A stretch of DNA of 64,000 nt, taken from positions 545,270 to 609,269 of the forward strand of contig NZ_FOZW01000002.1 of the NCBI RefSeq assembly GCF_900116195.1. The letters are read 5' to 3'. Position numbers and translations under genes: made by a program. The notes under the pieces are model-generated. The model worked only from the letters and a program-made list of their open reading frames with translations. It did not search any database and had not been told where the DNA came from. Source of the stretch: Alloyangia pacifica. GTDB lineage: Bacteria > Pseudomonadota > Alphaproteobacteria > Rhodobacterales > Rhodobacteraceae. Of the stretch, positions 7,993 through 17,980 are shown piece by piece (within the stretch, counting starts at the first letter, position 1; each line of letters opens with the position of its first letter).

Positions 7993-9306
7993 ATGACCCT
8001 TACCAACGAGCCTGATGCCACTGATCCCATGACCGCGCGGGCGATTGCCGCCGATCTGGCCACCGGACGGCGCAGCGCCGCCGAGGTGGCCGCGACCACC
8101 CTTCAGCGCGTGGCGCATTGGGAGCCGAAGGTCGCGGCCTTTTCCCACTTCGATCCGGAGCTGCTCAAAGCGCAGGCAGAGGCGCTCGACGCGGCACCCG
8201 TGCGCGGGCCGCTGGCGGGGGTGACCGTGGCGGTCAAGGACGTGATTGCGACCCGGGACATGCCGACCGAGCACAATACCGCCCGCTACCAGGGCAGCCG
8301 GCCCGGTGTGGATGCGGCCTGCGTCGACACGCTGCGCGCGGCAGGCGCGATGATCATGGGCAAGACGGTGACCACAGAATTCGCCTCGACCAATCGCGGC
8401 GGCAAGACCCGCAACCCGATCGATCCGACGCGCACCCCGGGTGGCTCGTCCTCGGGCTCGGCGGCGGCGGTGGCCTGCGGCATGGCGGCAATCGGGCTCG
8501 GCACGCAGACCGGCGGCTCGACCATCCGCCCGGCCTCGTTCAACGGCATCTGGGGGATGAAGCCGACATGGGGCGTGATCAGCCGCGAGGGGCTGAAGCA
8601 GTACTCGATGACCTGCGACACGCTCGGGCTCTACGCCCGCAGCGCCGATGACCTCGGCCTGCTCTGCGATGTCTTCGACCTCGACCCGGCGCCGCAGCCG
8701 GCGAGGCTCGAAGGCCTCCGCATCGGCCTGTGCCGCACGCCCATGTGGGATCGCACCGAGCCGCCGATGCGCCGGGCTCTTGAAGAGGCCGCAGATGCCC
8801 TGCGGCTTGCCGGGGCCGAGGTGATCGAGGTTGAACTGCCGTCGCTCTATGCTGGCATCGCCGAGGCGCATTCGGTGATCCTCGCCCGCGAGGGGCGGTC
8901 CTCCTTCCTCAACGAGGTGCGCAATACTCCGGGCATACACGACGAGTACATCGCGATTGTCGGCAACGCGCGCGGGATCACCCCGGAGGACGCACGACAC
9001 GCCTACACCTTGGCCGACCGCTGCCGCGCCGCCTTCGACGAGATCATGGGCGGCTTCGATGCGATCATGACGCCCTCGGCCTGCGGCGAAGCACCGGTGG
9101 GGCTGGAACGAACCGGTGACGCGGCAATGAACTCCATGTGGACGCTGCTGCAGGTGCCGGTGGTCTCGGTGCCGGGGTTGACCGGGCCGAACGGCATGCC
9201 ACTCGGCATCTCCTTCGTCGCGCGGCGCTACGCCGACCGCACGGCGCTGGCCGTTGCGAAGCTGGCAGGCGAGGTGCTGGCCCGCGACGAGGTTGAACTG
9301 GCCTGA
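7993..9306 (+). CDS. Amidase-signature family amidase
   Basis: A 437-residue amidase of the Ser-cisSer-Lys class. The triad can be placed at Lys82 (VAVKDVIATRD), Ser152 in the Gly/Ser-rich signature GGSSSGSAAAVA, and the nucleophile Ser176 (TQTGGSTIRPA). The 24-residue Ser-Ser spacing is that of the family. The start at 7993 has AAAGGAG six bases upstream. It is transcribed divergently from the ABC importer operon across a 236-bp gap, which suggests that it cleaves an imported amide before or in parallel with the two carbamoyl hydrolases. It is not a clear GatA: there are no gatB or gatC neighbours. Confidence 0.9.
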   Translation: MTLTNEPDATDPMTARAIAADLATGRRSAAEVAATTLQRVAHWEPKVAAFSHFDPELLKAQAEALDAAPVRGPLAGVTVAVKDVIATRDMPTEHNTARYQGSRPGVDAACVDTLRAAGAMIMGKTVTTEFASTNRGGKTRNPIDPTRTPGGSSSGSAAAVACGMAAIGLGTQTGGSTIRPASFNGIWGMKPTWGVISREGLKQYSMTCDTLGLYARSADDLGLLCDVFDLDPAPQPARLEGLRIGLCRTPMWDRTEPPMRRALEEAADALRLAGAEVIEVELPSLYAGIAEAHSVILAREGRSSFLNEVRNTPGIHDEYIAIVGNARGITPEDARHAYTLADRCRAAFDEIMGGFDAIMTPSACGEAPVGLERTGDAAMNSMWTLLQVPVVSVPGLTGPNGMPLGISFVARRYADRTALAVAKLAGEVLARDEVELA

Positions 9307-9318
9307 ACGCCGGGGCAG

Positions 9319-9350
9319 CGCGTCTTTCCCGTGCCGGGAGGAAAGGCGCG
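9319..9350 (+). terminator. Hairpin after the amidase gene
   Basis: Arms CGCGTCTTTCC (9319-9329) and GGAAAGGCGCG (9340-9350) pair over 11 bp with one T-G pair, 12 bp after the amidase stop. No T tract follows. Confidence 0.5.
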
Positions 9351-9836
9351 TATTGGCGTCAGCGCAGGCGGAATGCGGGGGCCCGTTCGGACGGCCCTGT
9401 CTGAGAACCTCCGAACCGTCGCGATTGCCCTGCTTGGCTCGCGGGCTGGGGCCAGAGGGGCGCGTCGCCGCCCTTCTCTGGCGGTTCGGCGGGCGGGCAG
9501 ACGCTGCGCGCAGAAGCGCGGCGTCCTCGCTTGCACTTTGCCTTCAGGTTGCATTTTGCCATCAGGTTGCGGCGGGCCGACACCTTCGATTCAGCCAGAG
9601 CCGTCGCGGACAGCCCGCGGCAATGCCACGCCTGCGATGCTCGGCGTCCTCCACGGCTGTGGTCGGAGACCTCCTCAGATTGGCGACTTCTTGTTGCAGA
9701 AATACGACAATTAACTGAGTGAATTTGTCTGGATTATTGTGGAAGGCGGGCCGAAATGGTTCTCCTCCGCCTCGCCAGCTTCCGCCAGCGACTCTCCATA
9801 CATCGTGAAACCCTCAATGCGCAGAGAGGATCGCTC
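9351..9836. other. Intergenic region with an 18-bp tandem repeat
   Basis: Nearly 490 bp with no credible gene; the frames here are Arg/Pro-rich and unlike protein families. The one structured element is a tandem 18-bp repeat at 9533-9568 (16 of 18 positions identical). The final 150 bp before the TonB receptor are less GC-rich and should hold its promoter; I could not identify a convincing Fur, Irr or RirA box. Confidence 0.5.
9533..9568. repeat. Tandem 18-bp direct repeat
   Basis: GCACTTTGCCTTCAGGTT (9533-9550) is directly followed by GCATTTTGCCATCAGGTT (9551-9568). The two units differ at two positions. Function unknown. Confidence 0.7.
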
Positions 9837-12131
9837 ATGGCATCCGCACGTGCACGGCTCGCCTCCGGTACAGCCGTATTTCTTTTGTCCGCAGCCCCGC
9901 TGACCCCGGCGCTGGCGCAGGACTTCACCCTTGGCGACGACGCCGGCTACGAGCTTGGTACCATCGTGCTGACCGCCGAGGAGCAGATCAAGCAAGCACT
10001 CGGCACCTCGACCATCACCGCCGAAGATCTCGAAAAGCAGCCAGTGGTCAACGACGTGGCCGAGATCATTCGCAAGATGCCCGGTGTGAACCTCAGCGGC
10101 ACCTCGCCCTCGGGCCAGCGCGGCAACCAGCGCCAGGTCGACATCCGGGGCATGGGGCCGGAGAACGTTCTGATCCTGATCGACGGCAAGCCGGTGCTGT
10201 CGCGGACCTCGGTCAAGATGGGCCGTTCCGGTGAGCGCGACACCCGCGGCGACACCAACTGGGTGCCCGCCGAGATGGTCGAGCGCATCGAGGTCATCCG
10301 CGGCCCGGCGGCGGCGCGTTACGGCTCGGGCGCTGCAGGCGGCGTGGTGAACATCATCACCAAGGCCCCGGACGAAGACCTGCTACAGATCGGCACCTTC
10401 TTCGACGTCCCCGAAAGCAGCCTCGAAGGCAGGACGCAGCGCTACAACCTGCTGTGGGCCAAGCGGCTCAACGAGGACTTCTCGCTGCGCTTCTCGGGCA
10501 GCTACAACAAGACCGACGCGGACGACCCGGAGGTCAACGGCGAAGTCGAGACCTGCGAGACCGACGAGGACACCGGTGAGGTGAGCTGCAGCCGGGATGC
10601 GGGCAGCGAAGGCGTGGTCAACAAGGACGCGACCCTTGCGCTGCGGTGGGAACCCAGCGACCGGAACCGGTTCGATTTCGAGCTCGGCTGGTCGCGGCAG
10701 GGCAACCTTTACGCCGGCGACACCCAGCTCGGCAGCCGGCTGACCGACGATCCCGACTCGCTGGTCACTCAGCTTTCGGACGATGGCGAAGAAACCAATG
10801 TCATCAAGCGGGGCACCTTCGCGATCACCCACAATGGCAGCTACGGTTGGGGTGAGACGATGAGCTACCTCCAGTACGAGCGCAGCGACAACACGCGTCT
10901 CTCCGAGGGCCCAGCAGGCGGCAGCGAGGGGACGATCAACTCGACCGACGAATGGGACACCGCGCTTCTGCAGGCGATCTCCGGTAAGTCGGAGGCCTAT
11001 CTCGACCGCAGCTTCCTCGGTCGTCCCTCGGCGCTCACGCTGGGTACAGAGCTGCGCTATGAAAAGCTCGACCTCAGCGACTACAGCTCCTTCTCCTCGA
11101 TCACCAGCAACGATGGCTCGATCGACACGACCGACGGAGATGACATCACCGAGCAGCTCACGCTCGGTCTCTATCTCGAAGACAACATCGAGTGGACCGA
11201 CCGGCTGACACTCACCCCCTCGGTGCGCGTCGATTGGGCGGACACCTTCGGCATGACCATGTCTGGCGGGCTCAACGCCTCCTATGATCTGACCTCGGAG
11301 TGGACGGTGAAGGGCGGCATCGCCAAGGCCTTCAAGGCACCGACGCTCTACCAGCAGTCCGGCCGCTACGTCTATGTCACCCGCGGCAACGGCTGCCCGT
11401 ATCCCTATGTCGGCGACGGTCCCTGCTATGTACTCGGCAACGATGACCTCGACCCGGAAACCTCGATCAACACCGAGATCGGCGTGGCCTACTCCGGCCT
11501 GAACGGCATCAACGCGACCCTGACCTATTTCCACAACGACTACCGCGACAAGATTCAGGCCGGCACCGAGCAGGTCGGAACCACGTCCGTCGGGAGCAAC
11601 ACCGCACGACTCTACCAGTGGCAGAATGTCCCGGAATCGACGGTCGAGGGACTCGAGGGCAGTTTTGCCATGCCGCTTGGCGAGCGTCTGTCACTGACGG
11701 TGAACGGCACCTACATGATCGAGTCCTCGCAGAAGCTGAAAATCAAGGGCGGCACCAACTCCGACGGCGAAACCTATGACGACCTCGACATCGAAGTGCC
11801 GCTTTCGCTTGTGCCCGACTACACGATCAACGCTTCGGTGACCTGGGACGTGAACGACAAGTTCAGCCTCATTCCATCGCTCACCCATTACGGGCCGACC
11901 GAGGCCACCGAGTACAGCGCCCATTCCGGCTACTCGGTCGATGACACCGAGGACCGCGATCCCTACACGCTGGTCAATCTCGCGATGACCTACCAGTTCG
12001 ACAACGGCTTTGACCTGAAGGCAGGGGTGACCAACCTCTTCAACAAGGAAATCCTGCGGTCGGGCGACGGGGCCAACACCTACAACGAACCCGGGCGGGC
12101 CTACTACTTCGGCCTGACCAAGACCTTCTGA
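9837..12131 (+). CDS. TonB-dependent outer-membrane siderophore receptor, FepA-like
   Basis: A 764-residue outer-membrane receptor. A signal peptide (residues 1 to about 27, ending PALAQ) leads to a TonB-box-like stretch (LGTIVLTAEE) and the plug domain. The plug strings SGQRGNQRQVDIRGMGPENV, GERDTRGDTNWVP and RIEVIRGPAAARYGSGAAGG are almost those of E. coli FepA, the ferric-enterobactin receptor, so a catecholate siderophore is likely. The protein ends in Phe (YYFGLTKTF), as outer-membrane barrels do. The start at 9837 follows GAGAGGA; earlier in-frame starts would bury the signal peptide. No siderophore biosynthesis, periplasmic or inner-membrane iron transport genes lie beside it, so it is an orphan receptor here. 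Confidence 0.9.
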   Translation: MASARARLASGTAVFLLSAAPLTPALAQDFTLGDDAGYELGTIVLTAEEQIKQALGTSTITAEDLEKQPVVNDVAEIIRKMPGVNLSGTSPSGQRGNQRQVDIRGMGPENVLILIDGKPVLSRTSVKMGRSGERDTRGDTNWVPAEMVERIEVIRGPAAARYGSGAAGGVVNIITKAPDEDLLQIGTFFDVPESSLEGRTQRYNLLWAKRLNEDFSLRFSGSYNKTDADDPEVNGEVETCETDEDTGEVSCSRDAGSEGVVNKDATLALRWEPSDRNRFDFELGWSRQGNLYAGDTQLGSRLTDDPDSLVTQLSDDGEETNVIKRGTFAITHNGSYGWGETMSYLQYERSDNTRLSEGPAGGSEGTINSTDEWDTALLQAISGKSEAYLDRSFLGRPSALTLGTELRYEKLDLSDYSSFSSITSNDGSIDTTDGDDITEQLTLGLYLEDNIEWTDRLTLTPSVRVDWADTFGMTMSGGLNASYDLTSEWTVKGGIAKAFKAPTLYQQSGRYVYVTRGNGCPYPYVGDGPCYVLGNDDLDPETSINTEIGVAYSGLNGINATLTYFHNDYRDKIQAGTEQVGTTSVGSNTARLYQWQNVPESTVEGLEGSFAMPLGERLSLTVNGTYMIESSQKLKIKGGTNSDGETYDDLDIEVPLSLVPDYTINASVTWDVNDKFSLIPSLTHYGPTEATEYSAHSGYSVDDTEDRDPYTLVNLAMTYQFDNGFDLKAGVTNLFNKEILRSGDGANTYNEPGRAYYFGLTKTF

Positions 12132-12158
12132 AAGCTGTTCTAGCAAAAAGAGAAAATC

Positions 12159-12189
12159 AAGCGCCGCCCGCAACCTGCTGGCGGCGCTT
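12159..12189 (+). terminator. Hairpin after the TonB receptor gene
   Basis: Perfect 10-bp stem, AAGCGCCGCC (12159-12168) with GGCGGCGCTT (12180-12189) around an 11-nt loop, 28 bp after the receptor stop. Confidence 0.65.
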
Positions 12190-12228
12190 CATGCTTTGCA
12201 TGACCTCAAGGGGCGTGCGCTGGACACG

Positions 12229-12262
12229 AAAAAACCGCGGGCGGTGACACCGTCCGCGGTTT
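12229..12262 (-). terminator. Intrinsic terminator of the nrdHIEF operon
   Basis: On the minus strand a 15-bp stem (arms at 12248-12262 and 12232-12246, one mismatch) is followed by six T (12234-12229). It lies 19 bp beyond the nrdF stop and is a classic rho-independent terminator. Confidence 0.85.
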
Positions 12263-12280
12263 CGCAGTTTCGGGACGGGA

Positions 12281-13285
<1,005 letters not shown>

Positions 13286-13323
13286 TCATCCCTTGCGAAG
13301 CGCGCGGCCGCGCCCCTTTCATC

Positions 13324-13364
13324 TTTCGAAAAATACTCCGGGGGTGCGGGGGCGGAGCCCCCGC
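13324..13364. repeat. Dispersed intergenic hairpin repeat, copy 1
   Basis: TTTCGAAAAATACTCCGGGGG leads into a perfect hairpin: GCGGGGGC (13346-13353), loop GGA, GCCCCCGC (13357-13364). A second copy of the same lead-in and GGGGGC-GGA-GCCCCC hairpin lies at 21867-21921. It sits in the nrdE-nrdF spacer and could also affect the nrdF transcript. Confidence 0.65.
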
Positions 13365-13373
13365 GTCATCCCC

Positions 13374-15497
13374 TCAGAGCGTGCAGGACACGCAGCCCTG
13401 CACCTCGGTGCCTTCCAGCGCGGTCTGGCGCAGGCGCACGTAGTAGATCGTCTTGATCCCCTTCTTCCACGCGTAGATCTGCGCGCGGTTGATGTCCCGC
13501 GTGGTGGCTTCGGCGGGGAAGAACAGCGTCAGCGACAGGCCCTGGTCGACGTGCTCGGTGGCCGCGGCATAGGTGTCGATGAGCTTTTCCGGACCGATCT
13601 CGTAGGCATCGCGGTAGTACTCGAGGTTCTCGTTGTTCATGAAGGCCGCCGGGTAGTAGACGCGGCCGATCTTGCCTTCCTTGCGGATCTCGATCTTCGA
13701 CACGATCGGGTGGATCGAGGAGGTCGAGTTGTTGATGTAGCTGATCGAACCGGTCGGCGGCACTGCCTGCAGGTTCCGGTTGTAGAGCCCGTGCGCCATC
13801 ACGTCGGCCTTCAGCTGCTCCCAGTCGGCGCGGGTGGGCAGGCTGATGCCGTCAAAGAGCTTGGTGACGGTTTCGCTCTGCGGCAGCCAGTCACGGGTGA
13901 CGTATTTCTCGAAGAAGCTGCCGTCGGCGTATTTCGACTTCTCGAAGCCCTTGAAGGTCATGCCTTTTTCCCGCGCCATGGCGCAGGAGGCGCGCAGCGC
14001 GTGATAGGCCACGGCGGCGAAGTAGACCGAGGTGAACTCGACGCCCTCGTCCGAGCCGTAGTGCACGTGCTCGCGGGCGAGGTAGCCATGCAGGTTCATC
14101 TGGCCAAGGCCGATGGCGCGGCTCTCGTCGTTGCCGCGGCGGATCGAGGGCACGCTGTCGATCGCCGACATTTCCGACACGGCGGTCAGCGCGCGGATCG
14201 CGGTCTCGATCGAGGCGCCGAAGTCCGGGCCGTCCATCGTCTTGGCGATGTTGAGCGAGCCGAGGTTGCAGGAAATGTCGGTGCCCAGCTTGGAGTAGCT
14301 CAGGTCGTCGTTGAACTCCGACGCCTCGGCCACCTGCAGGATCTCCGAGCAGAGGTTCGACATGGTGATGCGCCCGTCCACCGGGTTCATCTGGTTCACC
14401 GTGTCCTCGAACATGATGTAGGGATAGCCGCTCTCGAACTGGATCTCGGCCAGCGTCTGGAAGAAGGCGCGGGCGTTGATCTTGGTCTTGCGGATGCGCT
14501 TGTCCTCGACCATCTCCTCGTATTTCTCGGTGACCGAGATCTCGGAGAAGGGCACGCCGTAGACCTTCTGCACGTCATGCGGCGAGAAGAGGTACATCGG
14601 CTCGTTGCGCTTGGCGAGTTCGAAGGTCACGTCGGGGATCACCACGCCAAGGCTGAGGGTCTTGATGCGGATCTTCTCGTCGGCGTTCTCGCGCTTGGTG
14701 TCGAGGAATTTCAGGATGTCGGGGTGGTGGGCGTTCAGATAGACAGCGCCCGCGCCCTGACGGGCCCCCAGCTGGTTGGCGTAGCTGAAGCTGTCTTCGA
14801 GCAGCTTCATCACCGGGATGACGCCCGAGGACTGGTTCTCGATGCCCTTGATCGGCGCGCCGGCCTCGCGGATGTTGGTCAGCATCAGGGCGACGCCGCC
14901 GCCACGCTTGGAGAGCTGCAGCGACGAGTTGATCGCCCGTCCGATGCTTTCCATGTTGTCTTCGATGCGCAGCAGGAAGCAGGAGATCAGCTCGCCCCGG
15001 CTCTTCTTGCCCGCGTTGAGGAAGGTCGGCGTAGCAGGCTGGAAGCGGCCCGAGAGGATCTCTTCCATGAAGGACATCGCCAGCCCCTCGTCGCCGCGCG
15101 CCAGCGCTAGGGCGACCATGACCACGCGGTCCTCGTAGCGTTCGAGGAAGCGTTTCCCGTCGCGGGTCTTCAGGGTGTAGGAGGTGTAATACTTGAACGC
15201 GCCGAGGAAGGTCGGGAAGCGGAACTTCTTGGCAAATGCCGCGTCCCAGATCTTCTGCAGGAAGCTCTGCTCATACTGGGCGAGCACCTCGGCCTCGTAG
15301 TAGCCCTCATCGACGAGGTAGCCAAGCTTTTCCGTCAGCGAGTGGAAGAACACGGTGTTCTGGTTCACGTGCTGCAGGAAGTACTGCCGCGCCGCCATCC
15401 GGTCGGCCTCGAAGCGGATGTTGCCGTCCGCATCGTAGAGGTTCAGCATGGCGTTGAGCGCGTGGTAGTCCAGCGTCTCGTTCAGGCGGTCAAGCAT
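13374..15497 (-). CDS. nrdE: Class Ib ribonucleotide reductase alpha subunit (catalytic)
   Basis: A 707-residue catalytic subunit that reduces ribonucleoside diphosphates. It has the R1 barrel strings [16 protein letters not shown] (first redox Cys), [18 protein letters not shown], and the NLCSEI active-site region, and it ends with CVSCTL, the mobile C-terminal cysteine pair that NrdH re-reduces. It lacks the N-terminal ATP-cone of NrdA, as class Ib enzymes do. The start at 15497 lies inside the end of nrdI (16-bp overlap). It is third in nrdHIEF, under the B12 riboswitch. Confidence 0.95.
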   Translation of the reverse strand: MLDRLNETLDYHALNAMLNLYDADGNIRFEADRMAARQYFLQHVNQNTVFFHSLTEKLGYLVDEGYYEAEVLAQYEQSFLQKIWDAAFAKKFRFPTFLGAFKYYTSYTLKTRDGKRFLERYEDRVVMVALALARGDEGLAMSFMEEILSGRFQPATPTFLNAGKKSRGELISCFLLRIEDNMESIGRAINSSLQLSKRGGGVALMLTNIREAGAPIKGIENQSSGVIPVMKLLEDSFSYANQLGARQGAGAVYLNAHHPDILKFLDTKRENADEKIRIKTLSLGVVIPDVTFELAKRNEPMYLFSPHDVQKVYGVPFSEISVTEKYEEMVEDKRIRKTKINARAFFQTLAEIQFESGYPYIMFEDTVNQMNPVDGRITMSNLCSEILQVAEASEFNDDLSYSKLGTDISCNLGSLNIAKTMDGPDFGASIETAIRALTAVSEMSAIDSVPSIRRGNDESRAIGLGQMNLHGYLAREHVHYGSDEGVEFTSVYFAAVAYHALRASCAMAREKGMTFKGFEKSKYADGSFFEKYVTRDWLPQSETVTKLFDGISLPTRADWEQLKADVMAHGLYNRNLQAVPPTGSISYINNSTSSIHPIVSKIEIRKEGKIGRVYYPAAFMNNENLEYYRDAYEIGPEKLIDTYAAATEHVDQGLSLTLFFPAEATTRDINRAQIYAWKKGIKTIYYVRLRQTALEGTEVQGCVSCTL

Positions 15498-15895
15498 GGG
15501 GTCCCCCAGAAAGCGTCGAGCCCGTCGTTGACGCGGGCGAAATCCTTGGTCGTTCCCGCCAGCTCAAACGAGTAGAGCAGGGGGACGTTGCATTTTTGCG
15601 CGATGACGCGGCCCGCAAGGGCGAAGGTCTCGCCGAAGTTGCGGTTGCCGCCGGCGATCACGCCGCGCAGCAGCGCGCGGCGGGACGGGTCGTTGAGAAA
15701 GCGGATCACCTGTTTCGGCACCGCGCCGCGCCCCTCGCCGTCGGCGTAGGTCGGGCAGACCAGCACGAAGGGGTTGCCGGGCTCGGGCGTCAGCTCCTTG
15801 GGCGAAACCGGGATGCGCAGCGCCGCCCGGCCGAGGCTGGCGACGAAGCGCGCGGTATTGCCGCTGGCAGAGGAGAAATAGACGAGCCCCGACAT
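15482..15895 (-). CDS. nrdI: NrdI flavodoxin-like activator of class Ib ribonucleotide reductase
   Basis: A 137-residue flavoprotein. The N-terminal FMN phosphate loop is visible as [12 protein letters not shown], and [18 protein letters not shown] is the signature around the flavin. NrdI delivers the oxidant that assembles the Mn(III)2-tyrosyl radical of NrdF. It overlaps nrdE by 16 bp and starts 31 bp after nrdH. Confidence 0.93.
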   Translation of the reverse strand: MSGLVYFSSASGNTARFVASLGRAALRIPVSPKELTPEPGNPFVLVCPTYADGEGRGAVPKQVIRFLNDPSRRALLRGVIAGGNRNFGETFALAGRVIAQKCNVPLLYSFELAGTTKDFARVNDGLDAFWGTPCLTA

Positions 15896-15926
15896 GGCCG
15901 ATCCCTTTTTGCCGATCCTGCAGACC

Positions 15927-16148
15927 TCAGTTGGCGAGGCGGGCGATCAGGTCCGGGCGGAAGCCCGACCAGTGGTCCTCGCCGAAGGTGACCACGGGGG
16001 CCTGGCGGTAGCCGAGCTCGGTGACCAGCGACATGGCCGCGTCGTCCTCGGTGAGGTCGATCACGTTGTAGTCCAGACCCTTGGCGTCGAGCGCACGGGT
16101 GGTGGCGGTGCACTGCACGCAGGCGGGTTTCGAGTAGACGGTGATCAT
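15927..16148 (-). CDS. nrdH: NrdH glutaredoxin-like redoxin
   Basis: A 73-residue redoxin with a CVQC active site (Cys10, Cys13), a variant of the CxQC seen in NrdH. It has a glutaredoxin fold but thioredoxin-reductase-type function, and it passes electrons to NrdE. The conserved RQAPVV cis-proline loop and GFRPD C-terminal string are present. It is the first gene of nrdHIEF, with GAGGA before the start and the cobalamin riboswitch in its leader. Confidence 0.93.
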   Translation of the reverse strand: MITVYSKPACVQCTATTRALDAKGLDYNVIDLTEDDAAMSLVTELGYRQAPVVTFGEDHWSGFRPDLIARLAN

Positions 16149-16189
16149 GCTCTTGCGTCCTCAGCTGTCAGGGAAGGGACGCGTCGCCG

Positions 16190-16208
16190 GGCAGGCCGCT
16201 CGCCTGCC
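16190..16208 (-). promoter_or_regulatory. Leader hairpin between riboswitch and nrdH
   Basis: On the minus strand GGCAGG (16208-16203) pairs with CCTGCC (16195-16190). The same GGCAGG could instead pair with the CCTGCC that closes the 3' side of the upstream aptamer, so it is a candidate expression platform. No T tract follows, which points to translational control or an unusual terminator. Confidence 0.4.
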
Positions 16209-16257
16209 GCAGTCCAGATACGCCCCGAACCCTCCGTTCGTGGTTATTCAGTCAGGC

Positions 16258-16425
16258 TTCCGGCAGGTCTCCTGGCTTGGCGGGTCGTGGTTCCGGCCGC
16301 GCCTTCCCGGGGTCTCCCAGTGGCTCAGTGGGCCTTCACTCGCCGCTTACAGTTGCGGGGGCAGCACCGGCATTCCACCGGTTTCCCTCTTAGCGCCGCG
16401 CCGGGCCGTCGCCCGACTCGATGAA
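16258..16425 (-). ncRNA. Cobalamin (adenosylcobalamin) riboswitch upstream of nrdHIEF
   Basis: Read on the minus strand, the leader contains the hallmarks of the B12 riboswitch in order: AAGAGGGAAACCGGTGGAAT (16391-16372), then GCTGCCCCCGCAACTGTAA, the B12 box (16365-16347), and finally AAGCCAGGAGACCTGCC (16278-16262). The element lies between a possible promoter at about 16442-16470 and the nrdH start at 16148. These motifs are diagnostic of Cobalamin-family riboswitches, which shut off B12-independent isozymes when adenosylcobalamin is plentiful. The outer boundaries are approximate. Confidence 0.95.
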
Positions 16426-16441
16426 CCGAAAAGCAACTACA

Positions 16442-16470
16442 TCTAGACCATCCCGCCGGGATCACGTCAA
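16442..16470 (-). promoter_or_regulatory. Candidate promoter for nrdHIEF
   Basis: On the minus strand TTGACG (16470-16465) and TCTAGA (16447-16442) are 17 bp apart. The -35 is good and the -10 is weak. Transcription would start around 16435, just before the riboswitch aptamer. Confidence 0.4.
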
Positions 16471-16886
16471 CATACAGTTACTCTTGACTTCACCTATTCC
16501 ACCGATCTGCCCAAGGCTGCGGCAGGGCCGCAACGCTGCACCGCGCCGCATCCCTGTCACGCGGGGCGCTGAATGGCCACGGTCAAGGCCATGCATAAAC
16601 GGCAAGCCGGCTCTGCAGGAATGTAGATTGTTCCCGGGCTGGTGGCTTCCTAGATAGCTCCTGTCGACGCGGCGACGCGTCAAAGGAATTTTCGGGGTCT
16701 TTCTCCTCCTCCCTCAGCCCCGGAAATCGGCGGCGGCCCTTCTCCTCCTCCCTTGGGGCCGCCGCATCCTTCCTCCCTTCCCGGATCGTAAGAAAGTGCC
16801 GCAGGGCCATGCCGTCTGGCTTTCGACCGCGCGCGCGCATATGCAGGCGTAACGCGCCGTCAATTTTCGTCCCGCAGGAGGTCCGC
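16471..16886. other. Intergenic region between the nrd promoter and asparaginase
   Basis: About 415 bp with no credible gene. It contains a perfect 14-nt pyrimidine-rich direct repeat, TTCTCCTCCTCCCT, at 16702-16715 and 16741-16754 (39 bp apart). The promoter of the asparaginase gene should lie in the right half, but I see no convincing -35/-10 pair. Confidence 0.5.
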
Positions 16887-17879
16887 ATGCCCCATATCGT
16901 TCTCGTCGCCACCGGCGGCACCATCGCCTCCTACGCCAAGACCGAGGGCGGCGCGGTGACCGCCGGGCTCAGCGGCGATGCCTTGCTCGAAAGCCTGCAC
17001 GCGCCGCTGCCCGGGATCACCGTCGAGGTCGACAACATCGAGGCGGCGGGCAGCAACGCGCTGACGCTGGAGACGGTCCACAAGCTTTGCCGCCACATCG
17101 ACGCGCGGCTGGCCGAGCCCGGCGTCGATGGCGTCGTGGTGACGCATGGCACCGACACCATGGAAGAGAGCGCCTTTCTTGCCCGCCTGCTGGTCACATC
17201 GGACAAGCCGGTGGTCTTTACCGGCGCGCAGCGCCACGCCGGCCAGCCCGACACCGACGGGCCGCGCAACATGCGCGACGCGCTGCTCACCGCGGCCACG
17301 CCCGAGCTGACCGGCGTCGGCCCGGTGATCGTCTTCGAAGGCGACATCCACGGCGCGCGCTACGTGAGCAAGGTGCACAGCTCGCGGGTGGACACCTTCC
17401 GCTCCAACGGTCACGGCAAGCTGGGCGAGGTGGACGAGGGCGAGGTGCATCTCTACACCCGCCCCGCGCGTCCGCGGCACATCCTCGACACGCCGTCCCT
17501 GGACGCTGACGTGGAACTTGTCGCCATCGGCCTCGGCAGCACGCCGCGCTATCTCGAGTGGTGCGTGGGTAACGGCGTCTCGGGCCTGGTGATCGAGGCC
17601 TTCGGCCGGGGCAATGCCCCCAAGGGCTTTGCCGAGGCCACCCGGAAGCTTGTCGCGGCGGGCATCCCGGTGATCCTCGCCACCCGCTGCTCCGAGGGCC
17701 GCACTCGCGCCATCTACGGTGCCGACAGCGGCGGCGTGACCATGGTCGAGGCCGGGGCCATCCTTGCCGGGGACCTGAGCGCCGCCAAGGCGCGGCTGCT
17801 GCTCGCGGCGCTGCTCCCGCTGCTGCCCGAGGGGGCAGGGCGCATGGAGGCCATCGTCGAGGCGATCACGAAGGTCTGA
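16887..17879 (+). CDS. L-asparaginase family protein
   Basis: A 330-residue asparaginase that should hydrolyse L-asparagine to aspartate and ammonia. The two catalytic threonine motifs are present: ATGGTIAS at residues 8-15 (Thr12) and THGTDTMEE at about 86-94. The later strings VVFTGAQR and DGPRNMRDAL are those of the bacterial type I/II family. The start at 16887 has GCAGGAGG upstream; a longer in-frame start adds an Arg-rich stretch unlike the family. There is no signal peptide, so it is cytoplasmic. A terminator-like hairpin follows at 17886. Confidence 0.93.
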   Translation: MPHIVLVATGGTIASYAKTEGGAVTAGLSGDALLESLHAPLPGITVEVDNIEAAGSNALTLETVHKLCRHIDARLAEPGVDGVVVTHGTDTMEESAFLARLLVTSDKPVVFTGAQRHAGQPDTDGPRNMRDALLTAATPELTGVGPVIVFEGDIHGARYVSKVHSSRVDTFRSNGHGKLGEVDEGEVHLYTRPARPRHILDTPSLDADVELVAIGLGSTPRYLEWCVGNGVSGLVIEAFGRGNAPKGFAEATRKLVAAGIPVILATRCSEGRTRAIYGADSGGVTMVEAGAILAGDLSAAKARLLLAALLPLLPEGAGRMEAIVEAITKV

Positions 17880-17885
17880 TCGACC

Positions 17886-17918
17886 GGCCCCGGCGATTTC
17901 TCCGGAAATCCCGGGGCC
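17886..17918 (+). terminator. Hairpin after asparaginase
   Basis: GGCCCCGGCGATTT (17886-17899) pairs with AAATCCCGGGGCC (17906-17918) apart from one bulged position. No T tract. Confidence 0.5.
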
Positions 17919-17980
17919 CTGCGGGCAATACCGCGCTGGCTGCCTATCTAGATGGGAACGCAGGCAGAGCAGGACGCCCC

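Noticed and set aside
9659..9722. Iron-regulator box (Fur, Irr or RirA) before the FepA-like gene
   Set aside because: The only symmetry is a short GACAA/TTGTC pair with a long spacer; it does not match a consensus I can defend.
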